A stretch of DNA of 31,571 nt from a virus. The notes below the pieces were generated by a model. It searched no databases and was not told the origin of the DNA. It was given only the letters and a program-made list of their open reading frames with translations. How positions within the stretch are numbered: the stretch's first letter is position 1; the number at the start of each line of letters is the position of its first letter. The translations under genes and the position numbers were made by a program. The DNA lies in IMG/VR virus record IMGVR_UViG_3300042557_000594, positions 1 to 31,571 of that record. One strand, written 5' to 3'. This document shows, one piece after another, positions 23,144-29,737 of this stretch.

Positions 23144-25662
23144 TAGGTGCGTTCAATTATAAATGACATAGACACAACCGAAGCACTTGTAACAGTAGCA
23201 TTGTTGATCAACTGAATCGACAGCAAATCACCCGCTGCTATGCTTAAGCTATTCACGTTATCGCTTTTTGTTGGCGATGCTCCATCAGCATTTGATACGG
23301 TAACAGTCACAGAACTTGATGTTGCGTTATTACGAATCGTAATCACAAGCGTACCCGTTGCACTTTGCGTTCCACTCATTTTCACGTAAAAGTTCTTGAT
23401 AGTACCAGCTACAGGTACTGCAAAGTGTCGGTTGGATTCGGTAGCGTTAAAGGTTGTAATACCCGAAATCGCAGCATATACAGTAGACGATGCACCAACT
23501 GTTACAGCATATACGTTACCATATGCTAAACTATCTTTCTTATTGTTGATTTGCGTTTGAATCGCTGAAGTAACACCATCCAAATAACCAAATTCGGTAT
23601 TAGATACTGAACCGGTTCCGATGTTAGCTGCATCAATTCCTGTTGGCATATCGCCTGCTGCAAGTGATGTGCCTGCAGTTACAAGTCCTTTGCTATCGTA
23701 TGTGATTTTTGTAGCTGTTGCACCTGTTATTGGTGCATTGCCTGTTAGCTTGCCATTGAATGTTGACCAATCTGCACTGCTCAATGCACCGCGATTCGAT
23801 GCAGATGCAGTTGGTAGGTTGAATGTATGTGTGCTACCTGCGCTGCTTATTGCAAAGTCAGTACCTGCTGTGCCTACTGCAAGGTTTTGAACTTGCGCTG
23901 TGAGTCCATTGATTGCATTGATGCCAGTGCTTAGCGTGGTTATTACTTGACACAAATGCGAATTTTCAGTGTGCAGTACTAAAGTGCGGCCCGATGTAGT
24001 AACAAACACACGTAAGGCCAACCTATCTGTAAGAGCCATTGTTGTGGCTGGCACTGCGAGAGCTGTAAAGTACGCATCTATGACAGTCCCTTGTGTTATG
24101 CCTTCAGGCGTTGCAACATCAGTGGCTAATAGTGTGAATGTGCTGCCATCATACTTATATAATTCAACATAGAACGAAGGTGAGCCACCACCTGATGAAG
24201 CGCTAAAATAAAGTTCAAGGTTAAAGTTTCCACCCGGCACTAATAGCACATTTGGATCATTAGCATCCGTAATGAATTGAGCAATCAATCCATTGCCTGC
24301 CGCATTGGTTCGTGTAAAATCAGTACCTGCACCAAATACAGCTGTCTTGCTCATTTGGTAGTAGGTGCTGCCACCTATTGTACCTTGATTTATTGAGCCG
24401 TTTAAGTAGTAGCTAACTGATGAACCACCTCCACCCGTTATTGGGAAGTTGGCAAGTTGCCCATCACCTCGTACGTATTGTGTTGCAAGCCCTGCTCCTG
24501 AAATTGCAAGTGTTCCAACTGTAGTAATTGGTGAACCTGTTACGTTGAAAGCAGGTGGAACAGTAAGAGCAACCGAAGTAACCGAACCACCCGAAGCAGG
24601 TGTAGTAGCTATCCAGTCTCCTAATAGTGTATTGTAAGTTAGTACCTGCCCATTGGTAACACCTGCAACATTGACATCAGCTAAATCGTCAAGGTTGGTT
24701 GGTATAAAGGGCTTGTTAAGTATCTGCGCAACACCACTCACAGCATTCCAATCACTATTTACTTGCGCTGCAGGAATGGTTGGTTTGTTCAGGATTTGAT
24801 AATCTCCACTCGTTGCGTTCCAATCGACAGGTGTTTGACGCAAGCGATAACCAACATTAACAAGTGTCCAGTAGCTTGTATTAGTTGGTAGCAATCCATC
24901 ATTATTTGCAATGCATCGGTACACGTTACCGTTATACCATACCCTGTCACCAATTAAGTAAGGATTTCCTGTTGCTGTTGTGTGGTTTGCGTTCCATTCG
25001 GTACTAACAAATTCACCACTACCACCACCACCACCTGCTGCATCAATGGTTACACTACCATCCCCATTGTCTGTAATGGTTACGTTTGTGCCTTCAACTA
25101 AGTCAAGGATATTTTGAACTGCGTTATCTACTCCATTGGTGCGAAGTGTCAAGCCGTAACCTGTTCCGCTTCCACCACTTGATGAACCGCCCACGCTCCA
25201 TATTGCAGGTATATCACACGCAGACCAATCCCATGGCACTTCGAGTGTCAAGGTGAATGCAATACCGGTAACTGTATTTTTATATTCTTCGATGAAAGGT
25301 TCAAACGTTGGAATGTTTACAAGCTGCACATCGAAACCGAATAACTCCAAACCGTTGCGCACTTCAGCTATCAAATCTTGCCCTAATCGGATGCAGTCGC
25401 TTATCACTTCACGCTGGTATTCTGCCTTGTATTCTTTGTCGCGTGGTATATCAGCAAACATCACAAGGAATCCAAACTGCATACCGCCCTGAATCGGTGT
25501 GATAGTATCAGGTGTTACGTGCATGAATGGGTATTGATCATCCTGCAGTTGGTCTGCAAGGTCAATCTGCCCATGTGTGAAACGCTTAATCAAAAAGTGA
25601 CCAGCAGCGAAAGCTTCCAGTCGATTGATAAGTACATTGTAGCTGTAGTTGTAGCTATTCAT
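23143..25662 (-). CDS. Tail-terminator-like domain fused to a tail fibre
   Basis: An 839-residue protein. Residues 1 to about 155 (INRLEAFAAGHFLIKRFTHG, FLVMFADIPRDK, TVTGIAFTLTLEVPWDW) look like a tail terminator/neck protein and stop at a Gly/Ser linker. After it come a short carbohydrate-binding-like unit (GDRVWYNGNVYRCIANNDGL then TSYWTL), two DWNA-S-G...QILNKP repeats, fibre-type repeats (VTSVALTVPPAFNVTGSPIT) and a beta-rich C-terminal domain of about 130 residues likely to bind the receptor. Joining a neck protein to a fibre is unusual and raises the question whether fibres sit at the neck or the product is processed. Confidence 0.75.
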   Translation of the reverse strand: MNSYNYSYNVLINRLEAFAAGHFLIKRFTHGQIDLADQLQDDQYPFMHVTPDTITPIQGGMQFGFLVMFADIPRDKEYKAEYQREVISDCIRLGQDLIAEVRNGLELFGFDVQLVNIPTFEPFIEEYKNTVTGIAFTLTLEVPWDWSACDIPAIWSVGGSSSGGSGTGYGLTLRTNGVDNAVQNILDLVEGTNVTITDNGDGSVTIDAAGGGGGSGEFVSTEWNANHTTATGNPYLIGDRVWYNGNVYRCIANNDGLLPTNTSYWTLVNVGYRLRQTPVDWNATSGDYQILNKPTIPAAQVNSDWNAVSGVAQILNKPFIPTNLDDLADVNVAGVTNGQVLTYNTLLGDWIATTPASGGSVTSVALTVPPAFNVTGSPITTVGTLAISGAGLATQYVRGDGQLANFPITGGGGSSVSYYLNGSINQGTIGGSTYYQMSKTAVFGAGTDFTRTNAAGNGLIAQFITDANDPNVLLVPGGNFNLELYFSASSGGGSPSFYVELYKYDGSTFTLLATDVATPEGITQGTVIDAYFTALAVPATTMALTDRLALRVFVTTSGRTLVLHTENSHLCQVITTLSTGINAINGLTAQVQNLAVGTAGTDFAISSAGSTHTFNLPTASASNRGALSSADWSTFNGKLTGNAPITGATATKITYDSKGLVTAGTSLAAGDMPTGIDAANIGTGSVSNTEFGYLDGVTSAIQTQINNKKDSLAYGNVYAVTVGASSTVYAAISGITTFNATESNRHFAVPVAGTIKNFYVKMSGTQSATGTLVITIRNNATSSSVTVTVSNADGASPTKSDNVNSLSIAAGDLLSIQLINNATVTSASVVSMSFIIERT
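24701..24828 (-). repeat. Two tandem fibre repeats
   Basis: The fibre protein carries two adjacent copies of a 20-residue unit: DWNATSGDYQILNKP and DWNAVSGVAQILNKP. The second follows after TIPAAQVNS. The unit is common in phage tail fibres and usually lies in the shaft. Confidence 0.7.
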
Positions 25663-25931
25663 TATCTATTGCGTTTTTTCATTTCCATTTTTTGTACGTA
25701 CACATAGTCCGCTAAGTAGGTCAAATGTGTAAATACTTCATAACACCTTCGCTCCGTAACTGCATCAAACTTCGTTATATCCCTATCGGCTAAGCTTTCA
25801 ATAATATGAAACCAACCGTACACACCTAATCCATCGGGGGTTGCTGTTCCTTCATCTCCTTCACTATCTCCGTTATCTCCTTTGCCAAAAAGACGAGGGA
25901 ATCGTTGTATAGTTCGATTTCTAAACTCGAA
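25662..25931 (-). CDS. -1 frameshift extension of the tail assembly chaperone
   Basis: This frame has no ATG that could give a useful protein. It enters directly from the slippery T9 tract (25930-25938) by a -1 slip out of the gene at 25826-26428. It adds 89 residues, giving a fused product of about 255. The first 36 are an acidic Gly-rich linker (GKGDNGDSEGDEGTATPDG). The rest, GWFHIIESLADRDITKFDAV followed by CYEVFTHLTYLADYV, resembles the conserved C-terminal part of Bacteroidota phage tail chaperones. The stop overlaps the next start as TAATG, as expected of a real coding end. A GTG start at 25823 is the alternative. The layout parallels lambda G/GT. Confidence 0.7.
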   Translation of the reverse strand, partial: FEFRNRTIQRFPRLFGKGDNGDSEGDEGTATPDGLGVYGWFHIIESLADRDITKFDAVTERRCYEVFTHLTYLADYVYVQKMEMKKRNR

Positions 25932-26428
25932 AAAAAAAGCAGCGTATTCAACACATGGTCTAAAGTCAATTCGCCTATGGCATCTTCATACTTACGTTTG
26001 TCATTAGTAGCGTATGGCTCAATGTCGTAATACTTCCCAAACTTTGCCTTCACTGGTCGATATAGTATGCACATCATTTTGTGTGCAGCTTCGCCCATGA
26101 TAACACCATCTTTGTAGATGTCACCGCATACACTGTCCAAGTCCACGTATTCGCCAAACGTCATTGAACTAAGGTCAGGCACGAAGCCCAGTTCATACAC
26201 ACCCACACGCACCTTTCGTTCGAATTCACCGCTGCTCAAACGAATGGCTGCTTCAAACGTTTCAATGATTTCATCAATTACATGTACCTGAAGCAAGCGA
26301 ATACTTTCAGTGCTCTTGCCTGTAATCACACGCACCCGCTCAATCTCATCAACTGCGTTTTGGTAGTCGATGTATTGATTTAGCGTGATGCCTTTCGCGT
26401 TAGCTGCTATGCTAAAGTTTAATTTCAT
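25826..26428 (-). CDS. Tail assembly chaperone, short form
   Basis: A 200-residue protein starting MKLNFSIAANAKGITLNQYI. It contains MTFGEYVDLDSVCGDIY, MMCILYRPVKAKFGKYYDIE and near the end TLLFFSSLEIEL. This pattern is typical of a tail-chaperone-like protein of Bacteroidota phages. Such chaperones coat the tape measure during tail assembly. ATG 26428 avoids overlap with the gene before and starts the conserved region. A T9 tract at codons 163-166 allows a -1 shift into the extension at 25662-25931. The chaperone is 8 kb from the tape measure, not beside it as in most siphoviruses. Confidence 0.7.
   Translation of the reverse strand: MKLNFSIAANAKGITLNQYIDYQNAVDEIERVRVITGKSTESIRLLQVHVIDEIIETFEAAIRLSSGEFERKVRVGVYELGFVPDLSSMTFGEYVDLDSVCGDIYKDGVIMGEAAHKMMCILYRPVKAKFGKYYDIEPYATNDKRKYEDAIGELTLDHVLNTLLFFSSLEIELYNDSLVFLAKEITEIVKEMKEQQPPMD
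25930..25938 (-). other. Slippery T9 frameshift site
   Basis: On the coding strand CTT TTT TTT TCG contains the canonical X XXY YYZ heptamer T TTT TTT in the zero frame. A -1 slip continues with TTC GAG and then 89 open codons to the stop at 25662-25664. Both frames stay open for more than 30 codons after the site. Confidence 0.7.
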
Positions 26429-26462
26429 GCTCTGTTGTATTGTAGTTTTTACGTTCTTTTTG

Positions 26463-26747
26463 TTACAAGTCGGAGTGTACGTTGATAACAACCGGTGCTT
26501 TCTCATCACCTGCATGTGTTACACGCGCTTGTTTAGGTTTGAAGTATTCGAGTAGTGCAGTATAGTGTTTGATGTATTCTTCATCTTCCATTTCATTCAT
26601 GATGCGCATACACTTGGCTGCACCTTGCTGGGTAAACCACTCGCCTAATTCATTCCACATTTTTGTTTTTTCACTCACTGCACCTTTTGGTTTCAAGCCA
26701 CCATGACCGGGCAACAAGTGACCTTTTTCGTTTCTGCTCTTTTCCAT
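26463..26747 (-). CDS. Putative terminase small subunit-like protein
   Basis: A 94-residue protein. A GHLLPGHGGLKPKGAVSEKT opening, the segment LGEWFTQQGAAKCMRIMNEM and YTALLEYFKPKQARV are together typical of short Bacteroidota phage proteins annotated as terminase small subunits or DUF5681-like. Such proteins bind the packaging start site and hand DNA to TerL. ATG 26747 is preferred; a TTG at 26756 would add three residues. In this phage it is in the late unit on the strand opposite to terL, so the pairing is an inference from the family pattern. Confidence 0.55.
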   Translation of the reverse strand: MEKSRNEKGHLLPGHGGLKPKGAVSEKTKMWNELGEWFTQQGAAKCMRIMNEMEDEEYIKHYTALLEYFKPKQARVTHAGDEKAPVVINVHSDL

Positions 26748-26776
26748 GCGATTCAATAAGGTTCGATAAGATATTG

Positions 26777-26917
26777 TTATTTAGCTTCATACTGCGCAAT
26801 ACAGACAGCTATGCGCTGCTGTGCATCAGGATATTCACCTTGCATCTTTGCATCACTCATGCAACGTGCGATGAATTCGTTCTTTTCTTCTTTTGGGGTT
26901 GGTGTTGGTAGGGGCAT
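26777..26917 (-). CDS. Small conserved phage protein (46 aa)
   Basis: A 46-residue protein starting MPLPTPTPKEEKNEFIARCM and containing QRIAVCIAQYEAK. The pattern P-x-P...F-x-x-R-C-M-x(n)-FP/YPD-x-x-QR-x-A-V-C is seen in many phages, either as a free short protein or fused to portal or protease proteins. Its two cysteines may bind a metal. Function is unknown. It begins 6 bases after the preceding gene's stop. Confidence 0.75.
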   Translation of the reverse strand: MPLPTPTPKEEKNEFIARCMSDAKMQGEYPDAQQRIAVCIAQYEAK

Positions 26918-26923
26918 GTTATT

Positions 26924-27370
26924 TTATTTTTCGATTTTACCTAATTGTCTTCTAAACTCAGTAATCAAATCGCGGATGCACGATGCACACCCGGATGGTT
27001 GTTGGTGTTTACCTGTTACCTTGCTGAACCAATGGTATAAAAGCTTCAGGTCTTCATTCTCAATCTTATTCGCCTTATAGATGCGGTGAATAAATACGTC
27101 AAGTGCCGCGATTTCTTCCTGCTTCCAGTCAAGCGCGAACCATTTATGCGCTGGGCATGATGCAAAGCGAAACTTTGTTTTAACAGGCATCACACAACCG
27201 CAAAGCTTTATCTTCTCTTTGTAGTGTGTCACGCTGTTTTCTTCAGGATCTACAGTGTCACCTACGATAAGTGTTCCGCAGGATGAAGTTAGCGGTTTGT
27301 AGAACTTACACTTTTTGCACGTGTTCAATCTCTCGCGTTGAGTGTGCAATGGCACGTTGAAGTTTAACAT
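26924..27370 (-). CDS. Zinc-binding phage protein with Cys clusters
   Basis: A 148-residue protein. CKKCKFYKPLTSSCG (about 18-32), KLCGCVMPVKTKF (about 55-67) and ASCPAHKW form an N-terminal zinc ribbon-like module. A late SGCASCIRDLITEFRR (about 126-141) holds another Cys pair near a helix. This layout is common in Bacteroidota phages, where the proteins lie at the head of late regions; nucleic-acid binding is likely. The 5' end overlaps the sigma-like gene by 65 bp. Its place beside a sigma-like factor suggests a transcription role (inference). Confidence 0.65.
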   Translation of the reverse strand: MLNFNVPLHTQRERLNTCKKCKFYKPLTSSCGTLIVGDTVDPEENSVTHYKEKIKLCGCVMPVKTKFRFASCPAHKWFALDWKQEEIAALDVFIHRIYKANKIENEDLKLLYHWFSKVTGKHQQPSGCASCIRDLITEFRRQLGKIEK

Positions 27371-27839
27371 ATTCTCTTATTCTTTTTAATGCTCGATGTA
27401 TTGAAGTGCGAAGGTAGTTGTATGGAATACCTGTTTCGCGGCTTAATTCTTTGTAGTCAAAATCGGGTTTGCTATATAGACGTAGCAATATGCTATCATA
27501 TTCGTTTAAACGCCCGATTGCACTGTATAAGTATTCACCATCTATGAATGCACCAATCCATGTTTCATCCTGTTTGGTATCTGCTACTTCACGTTCAATG
27601 TGCAATTCGTAGTATTTGCGGTATTTCACAGCATAATCACTTCGGTTGCTGTGCCATGATAACCACAATGCACGATTTACATATTGCTCCACCTTCCCAC
27701 CACACACGATTTCTTTCACATCCTGCTCTGGTCTATCCATTAACCGGGCAAGGACTTCATGCAGTAGATCACTTGCCTTTGTTTTATCGTGAGTAAGCCC
27801 TGTGGCTTTGTTCAGCCACTCGTTGTAATGTTTCCCAAT
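27306..27839 (-). CDS. Sigma-70-like transcription factor, probably with an ATT start
   Basis: The open frame reaches a stop at 27864-27866 and encodes about 177 residues if it starts at ATT 27839. The N-terminal part, not covered from ATG 27740, has KHYNEWLNKATGL and ASDLLHEVLARLM, a region-2-like helix. VEQYVNRALWLSWHS and YRKYYE follow. The C-terminal part (LNEYDSILLRLYSKPDFDYK then ELSRETGIPYNYLRTSIHRA) is a region-4 helix-turn-helix. Sequence similar to the conserved region lies upstream of ATG 27740, so a start there would cut the protein short. The gene leads the late unit and probably directs late transcription. A copy of a shared upstream motif (27844-27880) lies at its start. Confidence 0.65.
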   Translation of the reverse strand: MGKHYNEWLNKATGLTHDKTKASDLLHEVLARLMDRPEQDVKEIVCGGKVEQYVNRALWLSWHSNRSDYAVKYRKYYELHIEREVADTKQDETWIGAFIDGEYLYSAIGRLNEYDSILLRLYSKPDFDYKELSRETGIPYNYLRTSIHRALKRIREYVKLQRAIAHSTREIEHVQKV

Positions 27840-27843
27840 ATGG

Positions 27844-27880
27844 ATACTTACACAGTCGATTTGTTAAAAATAGTTAAAAT
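27844..27880 (-). repeat. Copy 2 of a shared upstream motif
   Basis: On the minus strand 27861-27880 is 19/20 identical to 2988-3007, and both are followed by TGTAAGTAT (27844-27852 here) after 6-8 bases. It lies just upstream of the sigma-like gene and contains two TTTTAAC units. Confidence 0.55.
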
Positions 27881-27893
27881 GTGGTGTAACTTC

Positions 27894-27923
27894 TTGCACA
27901 TTCCAAAAAAGGGTGTACATTTG
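27894..27923 (+). promoter_or_regulatory. Bacteroidota-type early promoter
   Basis: TTG (27894-27896) and TACATTTG (27916-27923) are separated by exactly 19 bp, a full match to the -33/-7 consensus. It would start rightward transcription near 27928, about 27 bases before the first early gene. Confidence 0.85.
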
Positions 27924-27928
27924 TACAC
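27913..27928. promoter_or_regulatory. 16-bp palindrome over the early -7 box (operator)
   Basis: GTGTAC-ATTT-GTACAC is a perfect 6+6 dyad. It covers the rightward -7 box and the likely start site and lies next to a leftward -7 box (27931-27938). This is the expected position for a repressor site. Confidence 0.7.
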
Positions 27929-27930
27929 GT

Positions 27931-27938
27931 CAAAGATA
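27931..27938 (-). promoter_or_regulatory. Leftward -7 box (possible late/sigma promoter)
   Basis: The minus strand reads TATCTTTG, a perfect TAnnTTTG -7 box. The nearest TTG is only 14 bp upstream rather than 19, so the promoter may be weak or need an activator. It would produce a leader of about 85 bases to the sigma-like gene. Confidence 0.4.
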
Positions 27939-27954
27939 AACAAAAACACACACA

Positions 27955-28212
27955 ATGAGCTATTTCACTTTTGAACACGACTGCAGCAATGCACCACTCA
28001 CACTTACTATCGAAGTTGAGTATTCAATCTACAACTTTTCAGGCAACTATTATGAGCCAGCAGAAACATCGGTAAAAGACCACAAATTCAAACTGCTTTG
28101 CGCTGGCATGGATTTAACCTCATGCATCATGAATAGCAAAAATGATAAGTTGATTGCCGAATTAGAAGAAGCAATCATTGAAGCTATTTGGGAAAACGAA
28201 GACAATCAGTAA
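27955..28212 (+). CDS. Early hypothetical protein (85 aa)
   Basis: An 85-residue acidic protein starting MSYFTFEHDCSNAPLTLTIE, with a C-terminal helix (NDKLIAELEEAIIEAIWENE). It resembles short early proteins of Bacteroidota phages of unknown function. It is the first gene of the rightward unit, directly behind the operator/promoter, so it is probably made immediately after infection. No catalytic pattern is visible. Confidence 0.75.
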   Translation: MSYFTFEHDCSNAPLTLTIEVEYSIYNFSGNYYEPAETSVKDHKFKLLCAGMDLTSCIMNSKNDKLIAELEEAIIEAIWENEDNQ

Positions 28213-28234
28213 TCAATTTTAAATCTCAATACAC

Positions 28235-28570
28235 ATGACAAACACAATCACAATTCCAACACGTGCCACTACTGTAGTCGGCACAACTGAAATCAAGTTA
28301 CCTTTTTATTTTACATCCGGTGACTGGACCAAAATCTATTGCTGCATGAATGAGAATTATGTTCTCGTTACTGTATATGCCAATGGTAGTTCAATTCAAA
28401 TCGAAAGCAAGCAATATGAAGATGAGCATGAGGTAGCATTCCGCTTAGAACGCGAAAGCAGAGATAAGCACTATGCAGCTATTGACCTATCTGTATTCAT
28501 GCATAAGTTCAGCGAAGCGCATCGCGAATTGTTTTACCGAGCCAATCCACAATTAAAACCAATCGAATGA
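28235..28570 (+). CDS. Early hypothetical protein (111 aa)
   Basis: A 111-residue protein. Strands in the first half (TEIKLPFYFTSGDWTKIYCC, YVLVTVYANGSSIQIESKQY) are followed by a helical end (DLSVFMHKFSEAHRELFYRA). I do not recognise a family. It is 22 bases after the previous gene and overlaps the helix-turn-helix gene by ATGA, so they are made together. A role in early host takeover or regulation is only a guess from position. Confidence 0.7.
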   Translation: MTNTITIPTRATTVVGTTEIKLPFYFTSGDWTKIYCCMNENYVLVTVYANGSSIQIESKQYEDEHEVAFRLERESRDKHYAAIDLSVFMHKFSEAHRELFYRANPQLKPIE

Positions 28571-28803
28571 AAAAAGATAATCAGCTAAATGGGTTGATTG
28601 CACGCACGCTGGGGAGCAAAGCTGCTCTCCTTCGTGCGATGCAAAGAAGTAACACCCCCATAGTCAAAAAGACACTGCATAATTGGTGCGCAGATCCGGG
28701 CAGCATTAGACTTCGACAGCTAATGAACCTTAGCCATGTGATGCAAATACCACTTTGCGAAGTAATCGATTCCATAACCATTAAACATGAAGGCGATGAA
28801 TAA
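28567..28803 (+). CDS. Helix-turn-helix regulator (candidate repressor)
   Basis: A 78-residue basic protein. The core (SKAALLRAMQRSNTPIVKKT then LHNWCADPGSIRLRQLMNLS) matches a Cro/C1-type helix-turn-helix, with a further helix HVMQIPLCEVID. It is close to Cro size. It would bind a dyad, and the palindrome at 27913-27928 over the early promoter is the obvious candidate. It is coupled on both sides to neighbouring genes. Its own coding sequence holds a long imperfect hairpin (28598-28644). Confidence 0.7.
   Translation: MKKDNQLNGLIARTLGSKAALLRAMQRSNTPIVKKTLHNWCADPGSIRLRQLMNLSHVMQIPLCEVIDSITIKHEGDE
28598..28644 (+). other. Long imperfect hairpin inside the regulator gene
   Basis: About 19 pairs: TTGCA/TGCAA and CGCACG/CGTGCG with one bulged A, a 2x2 internal loop, then GGGGAGCA/TGCTCTCC with one G-T pair, closed by the loop AAGC. 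It begins 31 bases into the gene and would form in the mRNA. Confidence 0.6.
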
Positions 28804-29356
28804 AAGAAGAACAACCGAACTACCCACACGTAGTGATATTTTGTACATCATGAAGAACTTTGACCACATGAGCTTTGAGCAGATGCGCAAAGACCTGAAT
28901 GTGACCAATGGCAAACTCATTAATTGGTGCAAGCTGGTATTCAGCAATGATGATAAGGAGAAAAGGTGGCGCGAAATCGAGCATAACTTGAATCAAATGG
29001 AATTCCATGAAGAATTCACTGACTCGATGCAAAGCGAATACGATGTGCATGACATCAAACGTGTAGGAGATAAACGCTACTATACGGTTAAGCGCAAGAT
29101 TGTGAATGAATACCGCATCTGTTACCTTGTTACACTTGATTATACTACCAATGTATTAGTGCGCTTTGATATTCCTGTCGAACGCAACAGCATAAAGTAT
29201 TGCCCGGTAGCACTTGGCTGTGATTATGAAGTGCATTCGGTTGGCGGTTGGGAGTATTCACACCTTGAAAGGCATCTACCTGTGGTTACCATTCAAGCAG
29301 ATGAAGACTACGTTGGCAAATTTTGGTTAGCAATGTCAAACATGGTACCTGCATGA
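28787..29356 (+). CDS. Hypothetical protein with N-terminal helix-turn-helix (189 aa)
   Basis: A 189-residue protein. The N-terminal part (RSDILYIMKNFDHMSFEQMR then KDLNVTNGKLINWCK) reads like the small homeodomain-type helix-turn-helix common in phages (a conserved 'M-S-x-x-x-x-x-L-N-V-x-x-x-x-I' pattern). The rest is a beta-rich domain with strands such as RICYLVTLDYTTNVLVRFDI. The function of the second part is unknown. ATG 28796 is an alternative start that reduces the overlap with the regulator from 17 to 8 bp. It ends in an ATGA overlap with the nuclease gene. Confidence 0.7.
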   Translation: MKAMNKRRTTELPTRSDILYIMKNFDHMSFEQMRKDLNVTNGKLINWCKLVFSNDDKEKRWREIEHNLNQMEFHEEFTDSMQSEYDVHDIKRVGDKRYYTVKRKIVNEYRICYLVTLDYTTNVLVRFDIPVERNSIKYCPVALGCDYEVHSVGGWEYSHLERHLPVVTIQADEDYVGKFWLAMSNMVPA

Positions 29357-29718
29357 AGCATGATGAAAGCAAGATGCAGCAGCGTTGCGTTGAATGGTTC
29401 CGCTATTCATTCCCACGCACACTCATTGCATCATTCCCAAACGGCGTGTTCATTGGTGGTACACCAATACAACGCGCTAAGCGGTGGAATATCTTGAAAG
29501 CAGAAGGAGCAATGCCCGGAATGCCTGACCTTATGGTTTGCATGTCATCAGGTGCTTATCATGCCCTGTTCATTGAGATGAAGACCGAAAAGGGTAAGTT
29601 ATCCGACACACAAAAAATCGTTCACGCGCAGCTTATCAATGCAGGTTACTGCGTGAAAGTCTGCAGATCATTCGAAGAATTCACATTAACTATCAAAAAG
29701 TATTTGGAAGCAGAATAG
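29353..29718 (+). CDS. VRR-NUC nuclease
   Basis: A 121-residue nuclease of the VRR-NUC family. FPNGVFIGG is near residue 30, PGMPDLMV (catalytic D) at about 59-66 and FIEMKTEKGKLS (catalytic E and K) at about 76-87, followed by QKIVHAQLINAGYCVKV. This is the standard E/D-ExK arrangement of small phage VRR-NUC proteins, which act on structured DNA such as branched junctions. ATG 29353 makes an ATGA overlap with the previous gene. The downstream promoter's -33 element lies within its last codons. Confidence 0.92.
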   Translation: MKHDESKMQQRCVEWFRYSFPRTLIASFPNGVFIGGTPIQRAKRWNILKAEGAMPGMPDLMVCMSSGAYHALFIEMKTEKGKLSDTQKIVHAQLINAGYCVKVCRSFEEFTLTIKKYLEAE

Positions 29719-29733
29719 CTTTGACTATATTTG
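29703..29733 (+). promoter_or_regulatory. Bacteroidota-type promoter before the replication genes
   Basis: TTTG (29703-29706) and TATATTTG (29726-29733) are separated by exactly 19 bp, a perfect consensus promoter. The predicted start (about 29738) is the first base of the stem of the structured leader. Confidence 0.88.
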
Positions 29734-29737
29734 CAAC

